Shown here piece after piece: positions 8,373 through 15,290 of a stretch of DNA of 20,542 nucleotides (positions within the stretch are counted from its first letter, which is position 1; each line of letters opens with the position of its first letter). Made by a program: the position numbers and the translations under genes. The DNA is from a virus. A model generated the notes under the pieces. That model saw nothing but the letters and a program-made list of their open reading frames with translations. It was not told the DNA's origin and did not search any database. The stretch is from positions 1 to 20,542 of the IMG/VR virus record IMGVR_UViG_3300031688_000178; one strand, 5' to 3'.

Positions 8373-8382
8373 CACAAATTAT

Positions 8383-8667
8383 TTATCTAGGCTTTTTACT
8401 GCCTTTTCTTTGGTAGTTACGGCTACGGTTAGTAGAACTATCCTCTACTGTAACACCATCTTTATTGCTACCGCCTCTACTTAGTGCCTTGTTGTGACTA
8501 ACGTCTTTACCTTCACGCTTATCGGCTTTGCCGTTGTTGTTATCATCTTTACCTTTCTTATCCATAGCACGCCTAGCGCGTTGCCGCTCCATACGAGCTT
8601 CGTGTGCGGGGCTACCTACGGGAGGGTTCTTTTGTTTCTTACGATCTGCTTTATTCTTATACGGCAT
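8383..8667 (-). CDS. Small, very basic HNH-like protein
   Basis: 94 residues, about a third Lys/Arg. The N-terminal half (residues 1-50) is low-complexity and basic, probably disordered (MPYKNKADRKKQKNPP and RQRARRAMDKKGKDDNNN). The C-terminal half reads KDVSHNKALSRGGSN, then NRSRNYQRKG. This resembles the H-x5-S-x-G-G-S-N...N-R core of HNH nucleases, but only one clear catalytic-type His is present and the zinc ribbons are missing. It may be a reduced HNH nickase, a DNA-binding derivative, or a structural relic. The start at 8667 overlaps the previous stop (TAATG) with GGGAG 6 nt upstream. Confidence 0.65.
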   Translation of the reverse strand: MPYKNKADRKKQKNPPVGSPAHEARMERQRARRAMDKKGKDDNNNGKADKREGKDVSHNKALSRGGSNKDGVTVEDSSTNRSRNYQRKGSKKPR

Positions 8668-9338
8668 TAGTTTCTCCCGTTATGTACACATTCTGTCACA
8701 ATACAATGGCGTCTGCATAGTCCGCTTTGGTGCGCGTTCCATACATCATTATCAAAGGCTTGCTCCATGCGGCTGTAGTCTGATAACCACTTAGCCCATA
8801 GCTTAGACTCGTCCTTCTTGTAGTACTTGTCCTTTACAAGCTCGTTACATACTACAAACAACAACCCGCCCTTCACTGTCTCTAGCTTTGGGTACATCTT
8901 AAACAAGCTCATAGCCATTAGTTCTAGCTGCCCTTTGTCTGCGTACCTAGTGTTCTTACTAGTCTTGTAGTCTACCACGTAAGCTGTTTTGGTGCGTTTG
9001 TTTAGGATAACTAAGTCGGCAATGCCCCGCCACCACACAGAGTCATCTCGGAACCCACATGGTTCAAGGTTCTCCGTAAGCCCCATCTCCAGCTCACAAA
9101 TCTTCTCGCCTTCTATAGCATTCAAGGCATCCAACACGTCTTTGCAGTACCCGTACTTCTCAGGTAGTGGAGTACCGTCCCTGATATATTCTTCAGCGGC
9201 CAAGTGTACAGCAGTACCATACAGCATAGCTTCTGTCTCAGGTTCCCTGTAATTCTTCGCTACCTTTAGATGGTAAAACTTCTTAGGGCATTGTTCAAAC
9301 GACTTAATCTTTGAGAAAGACCATGGAGATATACTCAT
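8667..9338 (-). CDS. PD-(D/E)XK nuclease of the RecB/Cas4 type with probable Fe-S cysteines
   Basis: 223 residues. The order of motifs is SFEQCPKKFYHLK (C17), GTAVHLAAEE (H45), RGIADLV (D108), VVDYKT (D123, K125) and Q137. This is the full catalytic set of the RecB/Cas4 nuclease family. C208, C212 and C217 near the end (GLCRRHCIVTEC) with C17 give the one-plus-three arrangement that holds a 4Fe-4S cluster in Cas4 and AddB; the cluster itself is inferred. It probably resects DNA ends for recombination or degrades host DNA. The ATG at 9338 overlaps the previous stop as ATGA. It lies close to polymerase and helicase genes. There is no CRISPR array here, so it is not an adaptation Cas4. Confidence 0.85.
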   Translation of the reverse strand: MSISPWSFSKIKSFEQCPKKFYHLKVAKNYREPETEAMLYGTAVHLAAEEYIRDGTPLPEKYGYCKDVLDALNAIEGEKICELEMGLTENLEPCGFRDDSVWWRGIADLVILNKRTKTAYVVDYKTSKNTRYADKGQLELMAMSLFKMYPKLETVKGGLLFVVCNELVKDKYYKKDESKLWAKWLSDYSRMEQAFDNDVWNAHQSGLCRRHCIVTECVHNGRN

Positions 9339-9586
9339 TCTTTTTCCCCTAGCATTGTTGCGGCCACTATTAATTCCTCTATAAGAGAGTGTAGCATGTC
9401 AGGGGTTAAGATTATTCTATCCTTGTGAGTTGTGGCCCCGTCTACCTCCACTTGCTCTACAAGTATAACGTCTTCCCCGTTGCTGTCCTCCCCCACAACT
9501 ATAGTTAAGTAGCTGCCCTCTGTTTCTAAGGGAGGAGAAGTTGACTTGCCTTCCCTAAACTTGTTTATGTCCGTTATATTAGACAT
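9335..9586 (-). CDS. Small acidic protein of unknown function
   Basis: 83 residues, acidic overall, with a beta-type core (GSYLTIVVGEDSNGEDVILVEQVEVDG split by charged turns) and a C-terminal helix (TPDMLHSLIEELIVAATMLG). There are no cysteines, membrane segments or nuclease motifs. The ATG at 9586 overlaps the end of the upstream small membrane gene by 8 bases. The stop overlaps the nuclease start by 4, so translation of this group is probably coupled. I do not recognise the family. Confidence 0.65.
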   Translation of the reverse strand: MSNITDINKFREGKSTSPPLETEGSYLTIVVGEDSNGEDVILVEQVEVDGATTHKDRIILTPDMLHSLIEELIVAATMLGEKE

Positions 9587-9815
9587 AGGATATTAACTCT
9601 AAGATTATAAATGTACCAAGTATCCCTAGCGTAGCTAGTAAGTGTATTCTGTATACAACCAGAGGTTGTGACATGTACTCCCTAAATGCTATGCCTCTAT
9701 CGCGCAGGGTTACAAATTCTGATTGCCCCTTTATGTCCTTACTAGCCTTTAAGATGGCCTTATCAGCCGCTTTGTGTGTAGCTGCTACAAACTTATCGAA
9801 TTGTTTTTTAGTCAC
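9579..9815 (-). CDS. Small protein with one C-terminal transmembrane segment
   Basis: 78 residues from the GTG at 9815, chosen because GGAG lies 9 nt upstream and the overlap with the polymerase stop is short. A GTG at 9854 would add 13 residues but is weaker. The N-terminal two thirds are charged and helical (TKKQFDKFVAATHKAADK). The end is one hydrophobic helix (LLATLGILGTFIILELI), so the charged part probably faces the cytoplasm in a tail-anchored layout. A role at the membrane, such as anchoring replication or blocking superinfection, is a guess. No family is recognised. Confidence 0.6.
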   Translation of the reverse strand: MTKKQFDKFVAATHKAADKAILKASKDIKGQSEFVTLRDRGIAFREYMSQPLVVYRIHLLATLGILGTFIILELISYV

Positions 9816-11646
9816 CTGCTGCTTCTCCGTATGATTTACCGTTGTCTGATTCACATGTAATAGGCAGACCCTCTGCCCAAGGTGATGTTGCTTTCATACA
9901 ACCCTCAATGAAGTCGGTTGCCCCTTTAAGGTCGTCCTCTGGTACGCAACATACCACGGAGTCATGTACTGTTAGTGCAACTTTATACTTCTTGGCAATA
10001 GCTAACATCTGATCGCCAATGATACACCTAGCTATGGCTTGGCATACATTCTCTGTAACCTTACCGCCATATATCCTAGTGTACCCGCGTCTAGTCTTAT
10101 ACTTAAACTCTGGGCCACGCTCACCTTGCTCATACTGTAAGTCGTCATACCGCATCTTGAGTCCCGATGGCAGTAGCACCCAGCCATTACGCCCGTCCGC
10201 CCCGTACTTAACTATACCATCAGGGCCGAAACTACCTGAGTTACCGCGAGACATCTCTACTAACATGTTCTGGCAGTCGCGCCATAGGGTGTTTATCTTC
10301 CAGTTTGAGTCGCGGTAAATCCTAATAATTCTACGCGCTTCCTCGACATCCATTTGAGTGCCAAAAGATTTTAGTTGTTCCGCAAACCGCTGCGCTCCCA
10401 TACCATACCCGCAACCTAGGATAGTAGTCTTACCTACGAACCTCTGCGCCTTTGTTACCTTGTCTTCTGGTATGCCATATATCTTAGCCGCCATAACAAC
10501 GTAAACATCTTCTCCGTTGGCGAACGCTTGTACTAAGTCATCCTGCCCTGCAAGCCACGCTAGTACACGCGCCTCAATCTGGGAGGAGTCACAGTCAACC
10601 ATAGTGTAGCCTTCGGGGGCAAGCATACTGTTCTTCAGCTTCTTACCATTCACACCACGACTAGGTAGGTTCTGAATGTTTATCTTATCATCACCTCCCC
10701 ACCTACCAGTGTGCGCAGCATAGTACCGGATAGGTACTGGCATAAGCCCACGCTTGGCTATACCTATAAACCTCTCAGTACGTGATTCTTCTAGCGTACT
10801 CTTGGTACCTAACCGTGATGTAACGAGCGCCTGTACCCGTGTGTCCTCATGCTCTAACAATGCCTTGAACTGTTCATCGTTCTTGGCAAACGCGAATGTT
10901 TCCTTGCCTGTAGTAAGGCTGATCTTCGTAGGGGGTATAACGCCTAGCCCCTCAAGCAATTCGGCGAACTTAGGATTGCTCATAAGTTCTTTCTTAGTAA
11001 CACCTGAAGATGTTATCAGGTCTTCCTTAATCTGTTTGGTATCTTCAAGGTGTTGTTCCAGTAGGCCTAAGTCCAACTCCAGTACAGGCTCCACGAACAT
11101 ACGCAGTGTGCAGTCTATAAGGCGTAGCTCAATCTTAGGAAAGCCCCTGCCCATCACATTAAACAACTTGTATGTTAACTCAACATCATTGATGCAGTAG
11201 TCCCCATACTTGTCTAACTCTTCGTCAGTGAAGTCCAACCTACGCTTGCCTATGGCGTCTAGTACTTCCGTCCCTTTAGTACCAAGGCCATATCTCTGCG
11301 TAAGCGCATGGAGAGAACCGCCAACTTCGACACCATGTAAAGCGCGAGCAATACAAAGAGTGTCAGTGAGGACGCGAGGATGAACATCAAATAGCCAGCT
11401 AAGAATAGCACCATCAAACAAAGTGTTATGGCATAGAAGTACAGACGTGCCCCAATCAAAAGTATGTAAGTACTCCTTGAGTTCTTCGTGCGTACCACTA
11501 GCCCATTCTGTGTCATTGTTATTTACCTTAACGCTTACACCCACTACCTCAAAACGAGGGTCACGGATGTAGGCTTCTGTCGTCATCTTACGCAAAGAGA
11601 AGTCTTTGTCGTAGTACGTTTCAAAGTCTACGGTTATTAAATCCAT
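9808..11646 (-). CDS. Family A DNA polymerase with 3'-5' exonuclease domain
   Basis: 612 residues. Exonuclease motifs: ITVDFETY (D7, E9), CHNTLFDGAIL (D78) and YCINDVELTY (D154), so proofreading looks intact. Polymerase motif A is VDCDSSQIEAR, with D353 as the metal ligand. Motif B is R402-x3-K406-x7-Y414-G. Motif C is LTVHDSVV, with D562. Two details stand out: the residue matching E. coli Pol I F762 is L410, and motif C has Ser563 where most family A enzymes have Glu. There is no 5'-3' exonuclease domain, as expected for a phage replicase. It copies the phage genome with the SSB and primase-helicase of the same operon. The ATG at 11646 lies 3 bases after the previous stop. Confidence 0.95.
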   Translation of the reverse strand: MDLITVDFETYYDKDFSLRKMTTEAYIRDPRFEVVGVSVKVNNNDTEWASGTHEELKEYLHTFDWGTSVLLCHNTLFDGAILSWLFDVHPRVLTDTLCIARALHGVEVGGSLHALTQRYGLGTKGTEVLDAIGKRRLDFTDEELDKYGDYCINDVELTYKLFNVMGRGFPKIELRLIDCTLRMFVEPVLELDLGLLEQHLEDTKQIKEDLITSSGVTKKELMSNPKFAELLEGLGVIPPTKISLTTGKETFAFAKNDEQFKALLEHEDTRVQALVTSRLGTKSTLEESRTERFIGIAKRGLMPVPIRYYAAHTGRWGGDDKINIQNLPSRGVNGKKLKNSMLAPEGYTMVDCDSSQIEARVLAWLAGQDDLVQAFANGEDVYVVMAAKIYGIPEDKVTKAQRFVGKTTILGCGYGMGAQRFAEQLKSFGTQMDVEEARRIIRIYRDSNWKINTLWRDCQNMLVEMSRGNSGSFGPDGIVKYGADGRNGWVLLPSGLKMRYDDLQYEQGERGPEFKYKTRRGYTRIYGGKVTENVCQAIARCIIGDQMLAIAKKYKVALTVHDSVVCCVPEDDLKGATDFIEGCMKATSPWAEGLPITCESDNGKSYGEAAGD

Positions 11647-11649
11647 TGC

Positions 11650-11913
11650 CTACACCGTGCCAACCTTAAACGCTTCGCAAAACGCTTTTACCTCCTCCTT
11701 AGATACCCCTGTGTCCTTGGAGGTATACGCTACTGTGTTACTACCCTGCGCAGGGTCAGTAAAGTACTCATATAACCGTCTCAAGTTATCAGAACTAATT
11801 TCTACACCATTCAATACATTCATCGTTTGTTTCCTTTTTGGCTTGTTGAATACGTTGTCCCAGTTATCCCAGAACGTCTCGGCTGTTGGACGTTGGCGAC
11901 TACCCTTACTCAT
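11650..11913 (-). CDS. Small phage protein of unknown function directly upstream of the polymerase
   Basis: 87 residues. The N-terminus MSKGSRQRPTAETFWDNWDNVF followed by a basic stretch (KPKRKQ) is, as I recall, a common opening in small phage proteins of unknown role. The rest, from an internal Met at residue 31, is helical (SSDNLRRLYEYF ... TGVSKEEVKAFCEAF), vaguely HTH-like. The ATG at 11913 overlaps the DUF3310 stop by 8 bases. A DNA-binding accessory to the polymerase is possible from position alone. Confidence 0.65.
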   Translation of the reverse strand: MSKGSRQRPTAETFWDNWDNVFNKPKRKQTMNVLNGVEISSDNLRRLYEYFTDPAQGSNTVAYTSKDTGVSKEEVKAFCEAFKVGTV

Positions 11914-12232
11914 AGTCAGTAACTTCTATTAACTTGTTTAGGTACCACTGCGCCTTCTTGAGGTCTTCTAACGGCTTACCCTTACGCTCGTACCTCCAAA
12001 GGTATTTCAGACATGCACCTTTACAGTACCCTTGGAATGCTTCGGCAGTCATGCTTGCTTCTATACCCTCAATGCATTCGATGTTGCCATAGGTGTAGTG
12101 ACTTGGGCTGTTAACATTGTCTTCCATGCTGCCCTTGAGTGAACTCCACGCTTCTAACCCTGTCTTCTCTATAGCAGGGGCGGCTTCTCGTAATCTATCC
12201 CAGTCTTGCGGTGTTGCATCGTTAATACTCAT
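11906..12232 (-). CDS. DUF3310-family protein
   Basis: 108 residues. Residues ~39-105 match the DUF3310 pattern: NSPSHYTYGNIECIEGIEAS, then FQGYCKGACLKYLWRYERKG and LEDLKKAQWYLNKLI. This family is very common in phages near replication and nucleotide genes and is sometimes labelled a nucleotide kinase, without good proof. The first 35 residues are an extra acidic/helical extension; an internal ATG at codon 36 would give the minimal domain. The start at 12232 has GGAG 10 nt upstream, 2 bases after the VRR-NUC stop. Confidence 0.85.
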   Translation of the reverse strand: MSINDATPQDWDRLREAAPAIEKTGLEAWSSLKGSMEDNVNSPSHYTYGNIECIEGIEASMTAEAFQGYCKGACLKYLWRYERKGKPLEDLKKAQWYLNKLIEVTDYE

Positions 12233-12234
12233 AA

Positions 12235-12525
12235 TTAATGTACTCCAAGGATTAGTTCAATATCATTCATGTTATCTTCATTAATTACGCACGCAATTCC
12301 GTACGCTTCGCTTATCTCTCTGAGATTTTTTTCCTGTAAAGCTGTTGGCATGTTCTTGCCCGCCTTACATTCAATACCAAAGAACTTACCTTTGTAACAA
12401 CCTACTATGTCAGGTACTCCGCTCTTACCGTATCCCCCAGTAGCGGGAAAAAAGTAATAACATCCCAACGCTTTCAGTTGCTCAACTATTTTCTTCTTTA
12501 CTTTTCCTTCGGGTGTCATAGCCAT
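12235..12525 (-). CDS. Stand-alone VRR-NUC nuclease (Holliday-junction resolvase type)
   Basis: 96 residues from the ATG at 12525, chosen because AGGGG lies 10 nt upstream; the open frame extends 20 codons further to 12585 but that would overlap the previous gene. TPEGKVKKKI (E6), SGVPDIVG (D39), FFGIECKAG (E52, K54) and Q64 make up the VRR-NUC form of the PD-(D/E)XK fold. Minimal single-domain members from phages act as dimers on four-way DNA junctions. It is likely used to resolve recombination or replication intermediates before packaging. Confidence 0.87.
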   Translation of the reverse strand: MAMTPEGKVKKKIVEQLKALGCYYFFPATGGYGKSGVPDIVGCYKGKFFGIECKAGKNMPTALQEKNLREISEAYGIACVINEDNMNDIELILGVH

Positions 12526-12538
12526 CGATACCAGTCCC

Positions 12539-12799
12539 CTATTTGTAAACCCAGAATGTATGCTCGTCGATACGCCTCCCAACACCCTCTACAGGTTCAG
12601 TGGGAGGTGTTGGGTCACATAGCATAAGAACCGAAAGTCTCTCTACAAGCCATTTCGGAACAGCCTCATTACGAAGATCATATAACCCCTCACATTCCGA
12701 GTCAACACAATTCATGCCTAAACACGTTACCTCGATACTATCCTTATACCCCAGCGTAGATACGCGGTAACAGTTAGTCATCTCCATCGGATTGTCCAT
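12539..12799 (-). CDS. Small cysteine-containing protein of unknown function
   Basis: 86 residues with Cys at 10, 26, 31, 36 and 61 (for example VTCLGMNCVDSECEG), without a clean CxxC pair. A Pro-rich turn (CDPTPPTEPVEG) precedes the C-terminal strand. The ATG at 12799 shares a base with the previous stop (TAATG) and has AGG 7 nt upstream, so translation is probably coupled. I do not recognise it. A small metal-binding or redox-sensitive protein is possible but not shown. Confidence 0.6.
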   Translation of the reverse strand: MDNPMEMTNCYRVSTLGYKDSIEVTCLGMNCVDSECEGLYDLRNEAVPKWLVERLSVLMLCDPTPPTEPVEGVGRRIDEHTFWVYK

Positions 12800-13722
12800 T
12801 ATAATACCTGCGCTACATAGAACACAGCCTCGCTATATCTGTATCCAACTTGCGGTACGTACTCGCCCACTTCACATATAGACAAAGTAGACAACTTACC
12901 CATTACTCCCTCCGGTAAGTCATCATAGTAAGTAGCAGATTCCAGCCCCACATTCCTAGCCATCAACCCCATATTCTCCAACGGGCATATGTCGAACGCT
13001 TGCTTATCCATACGCTCGTACACACGTACCGCATACATGGGTAGACTCTTGTCACTGTCTGCCTGATCCTTTACTGTCCTAGCCTCACGTAAAGTAGTTA
13101 GGTTGTTCGGTACGTCCAAGTCTACGAACTTGTGCCCAGAATCCAGCAGCATGTACATCTCATTAAGCAGAGGGTCGCATGTACTACCCTTTGAAGAGTT
13201 CCAGTCAGTACCGAATAGATTTTCCCAGTTACGGCTAAAATCAGATATCGCCCTCCTGTATGTCCTAGCCATAGCCTCTTCGCAATCCCCATAGGTAGCC
13301 TTGACTAGCTCCGAATGAGTGAATCTACGTAGGTACTTCTTAGCGTTCTTGATAGCGGTACCTTGTACAGCGGTGACCTTAGTACGAAACTCGTCAGAGT
13401 AATTACTGTACTTGTTATTGGTCACGTCCCTGCTACTCACCGTGTACACTAACTTCTCCCTTGCGTGACAGAAGTCCACATCTATATATCCCATCACGAG
13501 TTCATCTTCGGGCATGTAAACGTAGTACACCGCGTGTCGAGACTCACTGTCACTAGGGCGTATCTCACACCCCCTAAAGGCTTTCTTGATCTCAGCTATA
13601 AACCACGCCAACTCAAGGCGGTTTGTCGCATTACCTACAGGTGACTCCAGTGGAATCTCCTGCGCATTAGCAACCGAACATATTTTGAACCTTCCTGCTT
13701 CGTTGTATGCAAATATAGCCAT
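12799..13722 (-). CDS. Large protein of unknown function, partner of the upstream 298-residue gene
   Basis: 307 residues from the ATG at 13722, which has a strong GAGGGGGG site 7 nt upstream; the frame extends to 13767 but that would overlap the previous gene. Residues ~40-120 look beta-rich (HAVYYVYMPEDELVMGYIDV). The middle is helical and basic (FRTKVTAVQGTAIKNAKKYL, then RTYRRAISDFSRNWENLFG), and the C-terminal part is mixed. There is no Walker motif, nuclease signature, membrane span or signal peptide. The gene follows the 298-residue gene by one base, so the two are probably made together. I do not recognise a family. Confidence 0.7.
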   Translation of the reverse strand: MAIFAYNEAGRFKICSVANAQEIPLESPVGNATNRLELAWFIAEIKKAFRGCEIRPSDSESRHAVYYVYMPEDELVMGYIDVDFCHAREKLVYTVSSRDVTNNKYSNYSDEFRTKVTAVQGTAIKNAKKYLRRFTHSELVKATYGDCEEAMARTYRRAISDFSRNWENLFGTDWNSSKGSTCDPLLNEMYMLLDSGHKFVDLDVPNNLTTLREARTVKDQADSDKSLPMYAVRVYERMDKQAFDICPLENMGLMARNVGLESATYYDDLPEGVMGKLSTLSICEVGEYVPQVGYRYSEAVFYVAQVL

Positions 13723-13723
13723 G

Positions 13724-14620
13724 TTATTTCCCCCCTCTGAATTCTTCAAATGAGTCAGTGAACGCACCCTTATGATTTACCCACGCATTGAACTTGGCGC
13801 GGAACTTCTTAGGGTCACTTGTTAGGCTGACGTTACTATTTATATTAAAGGGGCTTATCCAGTACCTATAGTTGTTACCCATGCTATCTGCTAGTTCACA
13901 CAGGAATGCGTGTACCATAGTGGTACGTTGTTCGTGTTGCTCTTCTACTAACATGTCTCTGAACGTGCCCCCACCCATGCTACCAGCCGCCATCCTAGCC
14001 TCGCGGTTAGACTCGTAGTTCATAGTCCCCTCAAGTATGGGGGTCATAGTCCATGCCCAGTGTAGGTATTCATCTATAGCTTTCTTGTACGGTGCCTTGG
14101 CTTCCTTGTTAACACGTACACGTGTGACAGGTATAGGGTGTTCATCACTGGACAGTGTCCAAGGTGCGTAATGTCTGTGCCCCGCTACAGAACTGTTAGT
14201 CCTTCCTGCGGTAAACACTACAGGCTTGCGCTCATCCTTGGGTAGAAAGTAGCGGTTGCTATCAGGTCTACACAGTATGTACTGCTTGCCGTTGTCTACT
14301 ATGAACCGCGTACCCATAGGCATACACCGCCCAAGGAACGTGTACCTACCATTGTGCGCGTAGTCACCTGTCTCGTTGCGGAATTGCACCGTGTCAGTAC
14401 CATCGGCATTGCGAACCCAGACCACTGCGGCAGTGTGCGACTGTTCATGCTCCCCGCGATCTGATAACACGTACTGGTGTGGTGATAACTTGATGATACA
14501 TTCCCACTTACGTCTGCGATCACCGAGAGGCACTATGCTAGTACCCCTGATTGGTTTGGTGTTGTTATACAAATGTTCCACGTGAGTGAAACTGTCTAGC
14601 CCATAATAATACATAGCCAT
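13724..14620 (-). CDS. Protein of unknown function behind a palindrome leader
   Basis: 298 residues. The N-terminal ~150 residues are beta-rich with many aromatic and glycine turns (YTFLGRCMPMGTRFIVDNG, KQYILCRP). The C-terminal ~130 residues are helical, with a YLHWAWTMTPILEGTMNYES stretch, a Gly-rich GSMGGGTFRD loop and a long conserved-looking end (FNINSNVSLTSDPKKFRAKF). No catalytic motif is recognised. The ATG at 14620 has CGGAG 7 nt upstream. An 18-bp palindrome ends 17 nt before the start, one of five such leaders in the operon. Confidence 0.7.
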   Translation of the reverse strand: MAMYYYGLDSFTHVEHLYNNTKPIRGTSIVPLGDRRRKWECIIKLSPHQYVLSDRGEHEQSHTAAVVWVRNADGTDTVQFRNETGDYAHNGRYTFLGRCMPMGTRFIVDNGKQYILCRPDSNRYFLPKDERKPVVFTAGRTNSSVAGHRHYAPWTLSSDEHPIPVTRVRVNKEAKAPYKKAIDEYLHWAWTMTPILEGTMNYESNREARMAAGSMGGGTFRDMLVEEQHEQRTTMVHAFLCELADSMGNNYRYWISPFNINSNVSLTSDPKKFRAKFNAWVNHKGAFTDSFEEFRGGK

Positions 14621-14637
14621 AATATTTCTCCGAGTTG

Positions 14638-14655
14638 ATTAGGTAATTACCTAAT
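14638..14655 (-). promoter_or_regulatory. 18-bp palindrome, copy 1
   Basis: Exact ATTAGGTAATTACCTAAT, 17 nt upstream of the start of the 298-residue gene and 6 nt after the stop of the 39-residue membrane gene. The flank differs from other copies: after the palindrome comes CAACTCGGAG rather than CAACCAAAG. Confidence 0.8.
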
Positions 14656-14661
14656 GATTAG

Positions 14662-14781
14662 TTAGCATATACCTTGCATAAAGCAGTCTGTGTATGCCAT
14701 ATCGTTTACCACCGCGTACACTACTAGTATTACTACCCCCGCTAGTATGTACATGATGTCCCCTTTCTTATTGTTATCCAT
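14662..14781 (-). CDS. 39-residue single-span membrane protein
   Basis: ATG at 14781 with AGGGG 6 nt upstream; stop TAA at 14662-14664. The protein reads MDNNKKGDIMY, then the hydrophobic helix ILAGVVILVVYAVV, then a short tail with two cysteines (NDMAYTDC...GIC). It is very short but supported by a good ribosome site, correct spacing after the previous stop (3 bases), same strand and the membrane-helix pattern. The charged N-terminus followed by one helix suggests insertion in the inner membrane. Function is unknown. Confidence 0.6.
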   Translation of the reverse strand: MDNNKKGDIMYILAGVVILVVYAVVNDMAYTDCFMQGIC

Positions 14782-14784
14782 ACA

Positions 14785-15000
14785 TTACCCCTGTTGTATG
14801 CGTTGCCACGCACGTTGTACTGTTCCCACGTCATTGCGATCATACTCACTATCCGTCGGTGTGTCCCTCACATGGTCGTAGTAGAACTCCAGTGCCTCCT
14901 CGACAGTGTTGATAGCCTCCGCCCACTCCATACGTAGCTCTTCTGCGGTAGATAGGTGCGCCCTACCTATGTCATGCCCGTACTTATTATCTTCACTCAT
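14785..15000 (-). CDS. Small acidic helical protein of unknown function
   Basis: 71 residues from the ATG at 15000, which overlaps the previous stop as ATGA, with AGAGG 8 nt upstream; the open frame continues to 15024 but that start is less likely. It is rich in Glu/Asp and mostly helical (TAEELRMEWAEAINTVEEAL) with an aromatic FYYDHVRD and a C-terminal WQRIQQG. There are no cysteines or membrane segments. Acidic, short early phage proteins often act as protein-protein inhibitors, but nothing here shows a target. Confidence 0.6.
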   Translation of the reverse strand: MSEDNKYGHDIGRAHLSTAEELRMEWAEAINTVEEALEFYYDHVRDTPTDSEYDRNDVGTVQRAWQRIQQG

Positions 15001-15290
15001 CCTACTATCCTCTTGTTTATCCACTCGCCTGATAACTTCTCACCGAGTGTCTCGAACCTAGACTTATCTGCGGGGTCACGGGGGGTACGTTTGGTGTCGC
15101 CACCCCCGAACCTAGTGTCTTTGTTTATTGGTAACAAGTGTGAGTTGTTTACCTCGAATGTCCTATGTAGCCTAGTAGCCATAGCGTGCGGAGATATATT
15201 GGCCGCGTTTGCATAGTCCCTAGCAGAATACATATGCCCTGTTATTAACCTAGAGTGTGATCCCACAAACTTTATAAGTCTTGCCGCCAT
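14997..15290 (-). CDS. Small basic protein, possible helix-turn-helix
   Basis: 97 residues. Residues ~21-44 (YSARDYANAANISPHAMATR, then LHRTF) fit a helix-turn-helix: a 'YSARDYA' first helix, a turn at NISP and a recognition-like helix with Arg/His. The C-terminal part is basic and Gly/Pro-rich (RFGGGDTKRTPRDPADKSR). DNA binding is inferred. The ATG at 15290 shares a base with the stop of the VWA gene (TAATG), and GAGGG lies 7 nt upstream, so expression is probably coupled to the VWA protein. Confidence 0.6.
   Translation of the reverse strand: MAARLIKFVGSHSRLITGHMYSARDYANAANISPHAMATRLHRTFEVNNSHLLPINKDTRFGGGDTKRTPRDPADKSRFETLGEKLSGEWINKRIVG

Larger units (their letters stand above)
8005..8382. 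other. Gene-free stretch of about 380 bp between the HNH-like and helicase genes
   Basis: No open frame of useful length with a ribosome site was found on either strand. It holds, from the right, a CA microsatellite, a set of alternating complementary segments, tandem CTGAATAA (8116-8131) next to the palindrome CTGTACAG (8132-8139), the inverted repeat AGGTG-ATAA-CACCT (8080-8093), the palindrome TGTTAACA (8067-8074), and AT-rich DNA before the helicase start. No consensus sigma70 promoter stands out. Confidence 0.6.

Noticed and set aside
10754-11200. 148-residue plus-strand frame opposite the polymerase
   Set aside because: Serine-rich low-complexity translation typical of an antisense shadow. 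The opposite strand encodes conserved polymerase sequence.
11259-11516. 85-residue minus-strand frame with long hydrophobic stretches
   Set aside because: It lies wholly inside the polymerase gene in another frame, over the conserved exonuclease region, with no ribosome site. The hydrophobicity is a by-product of the frame.
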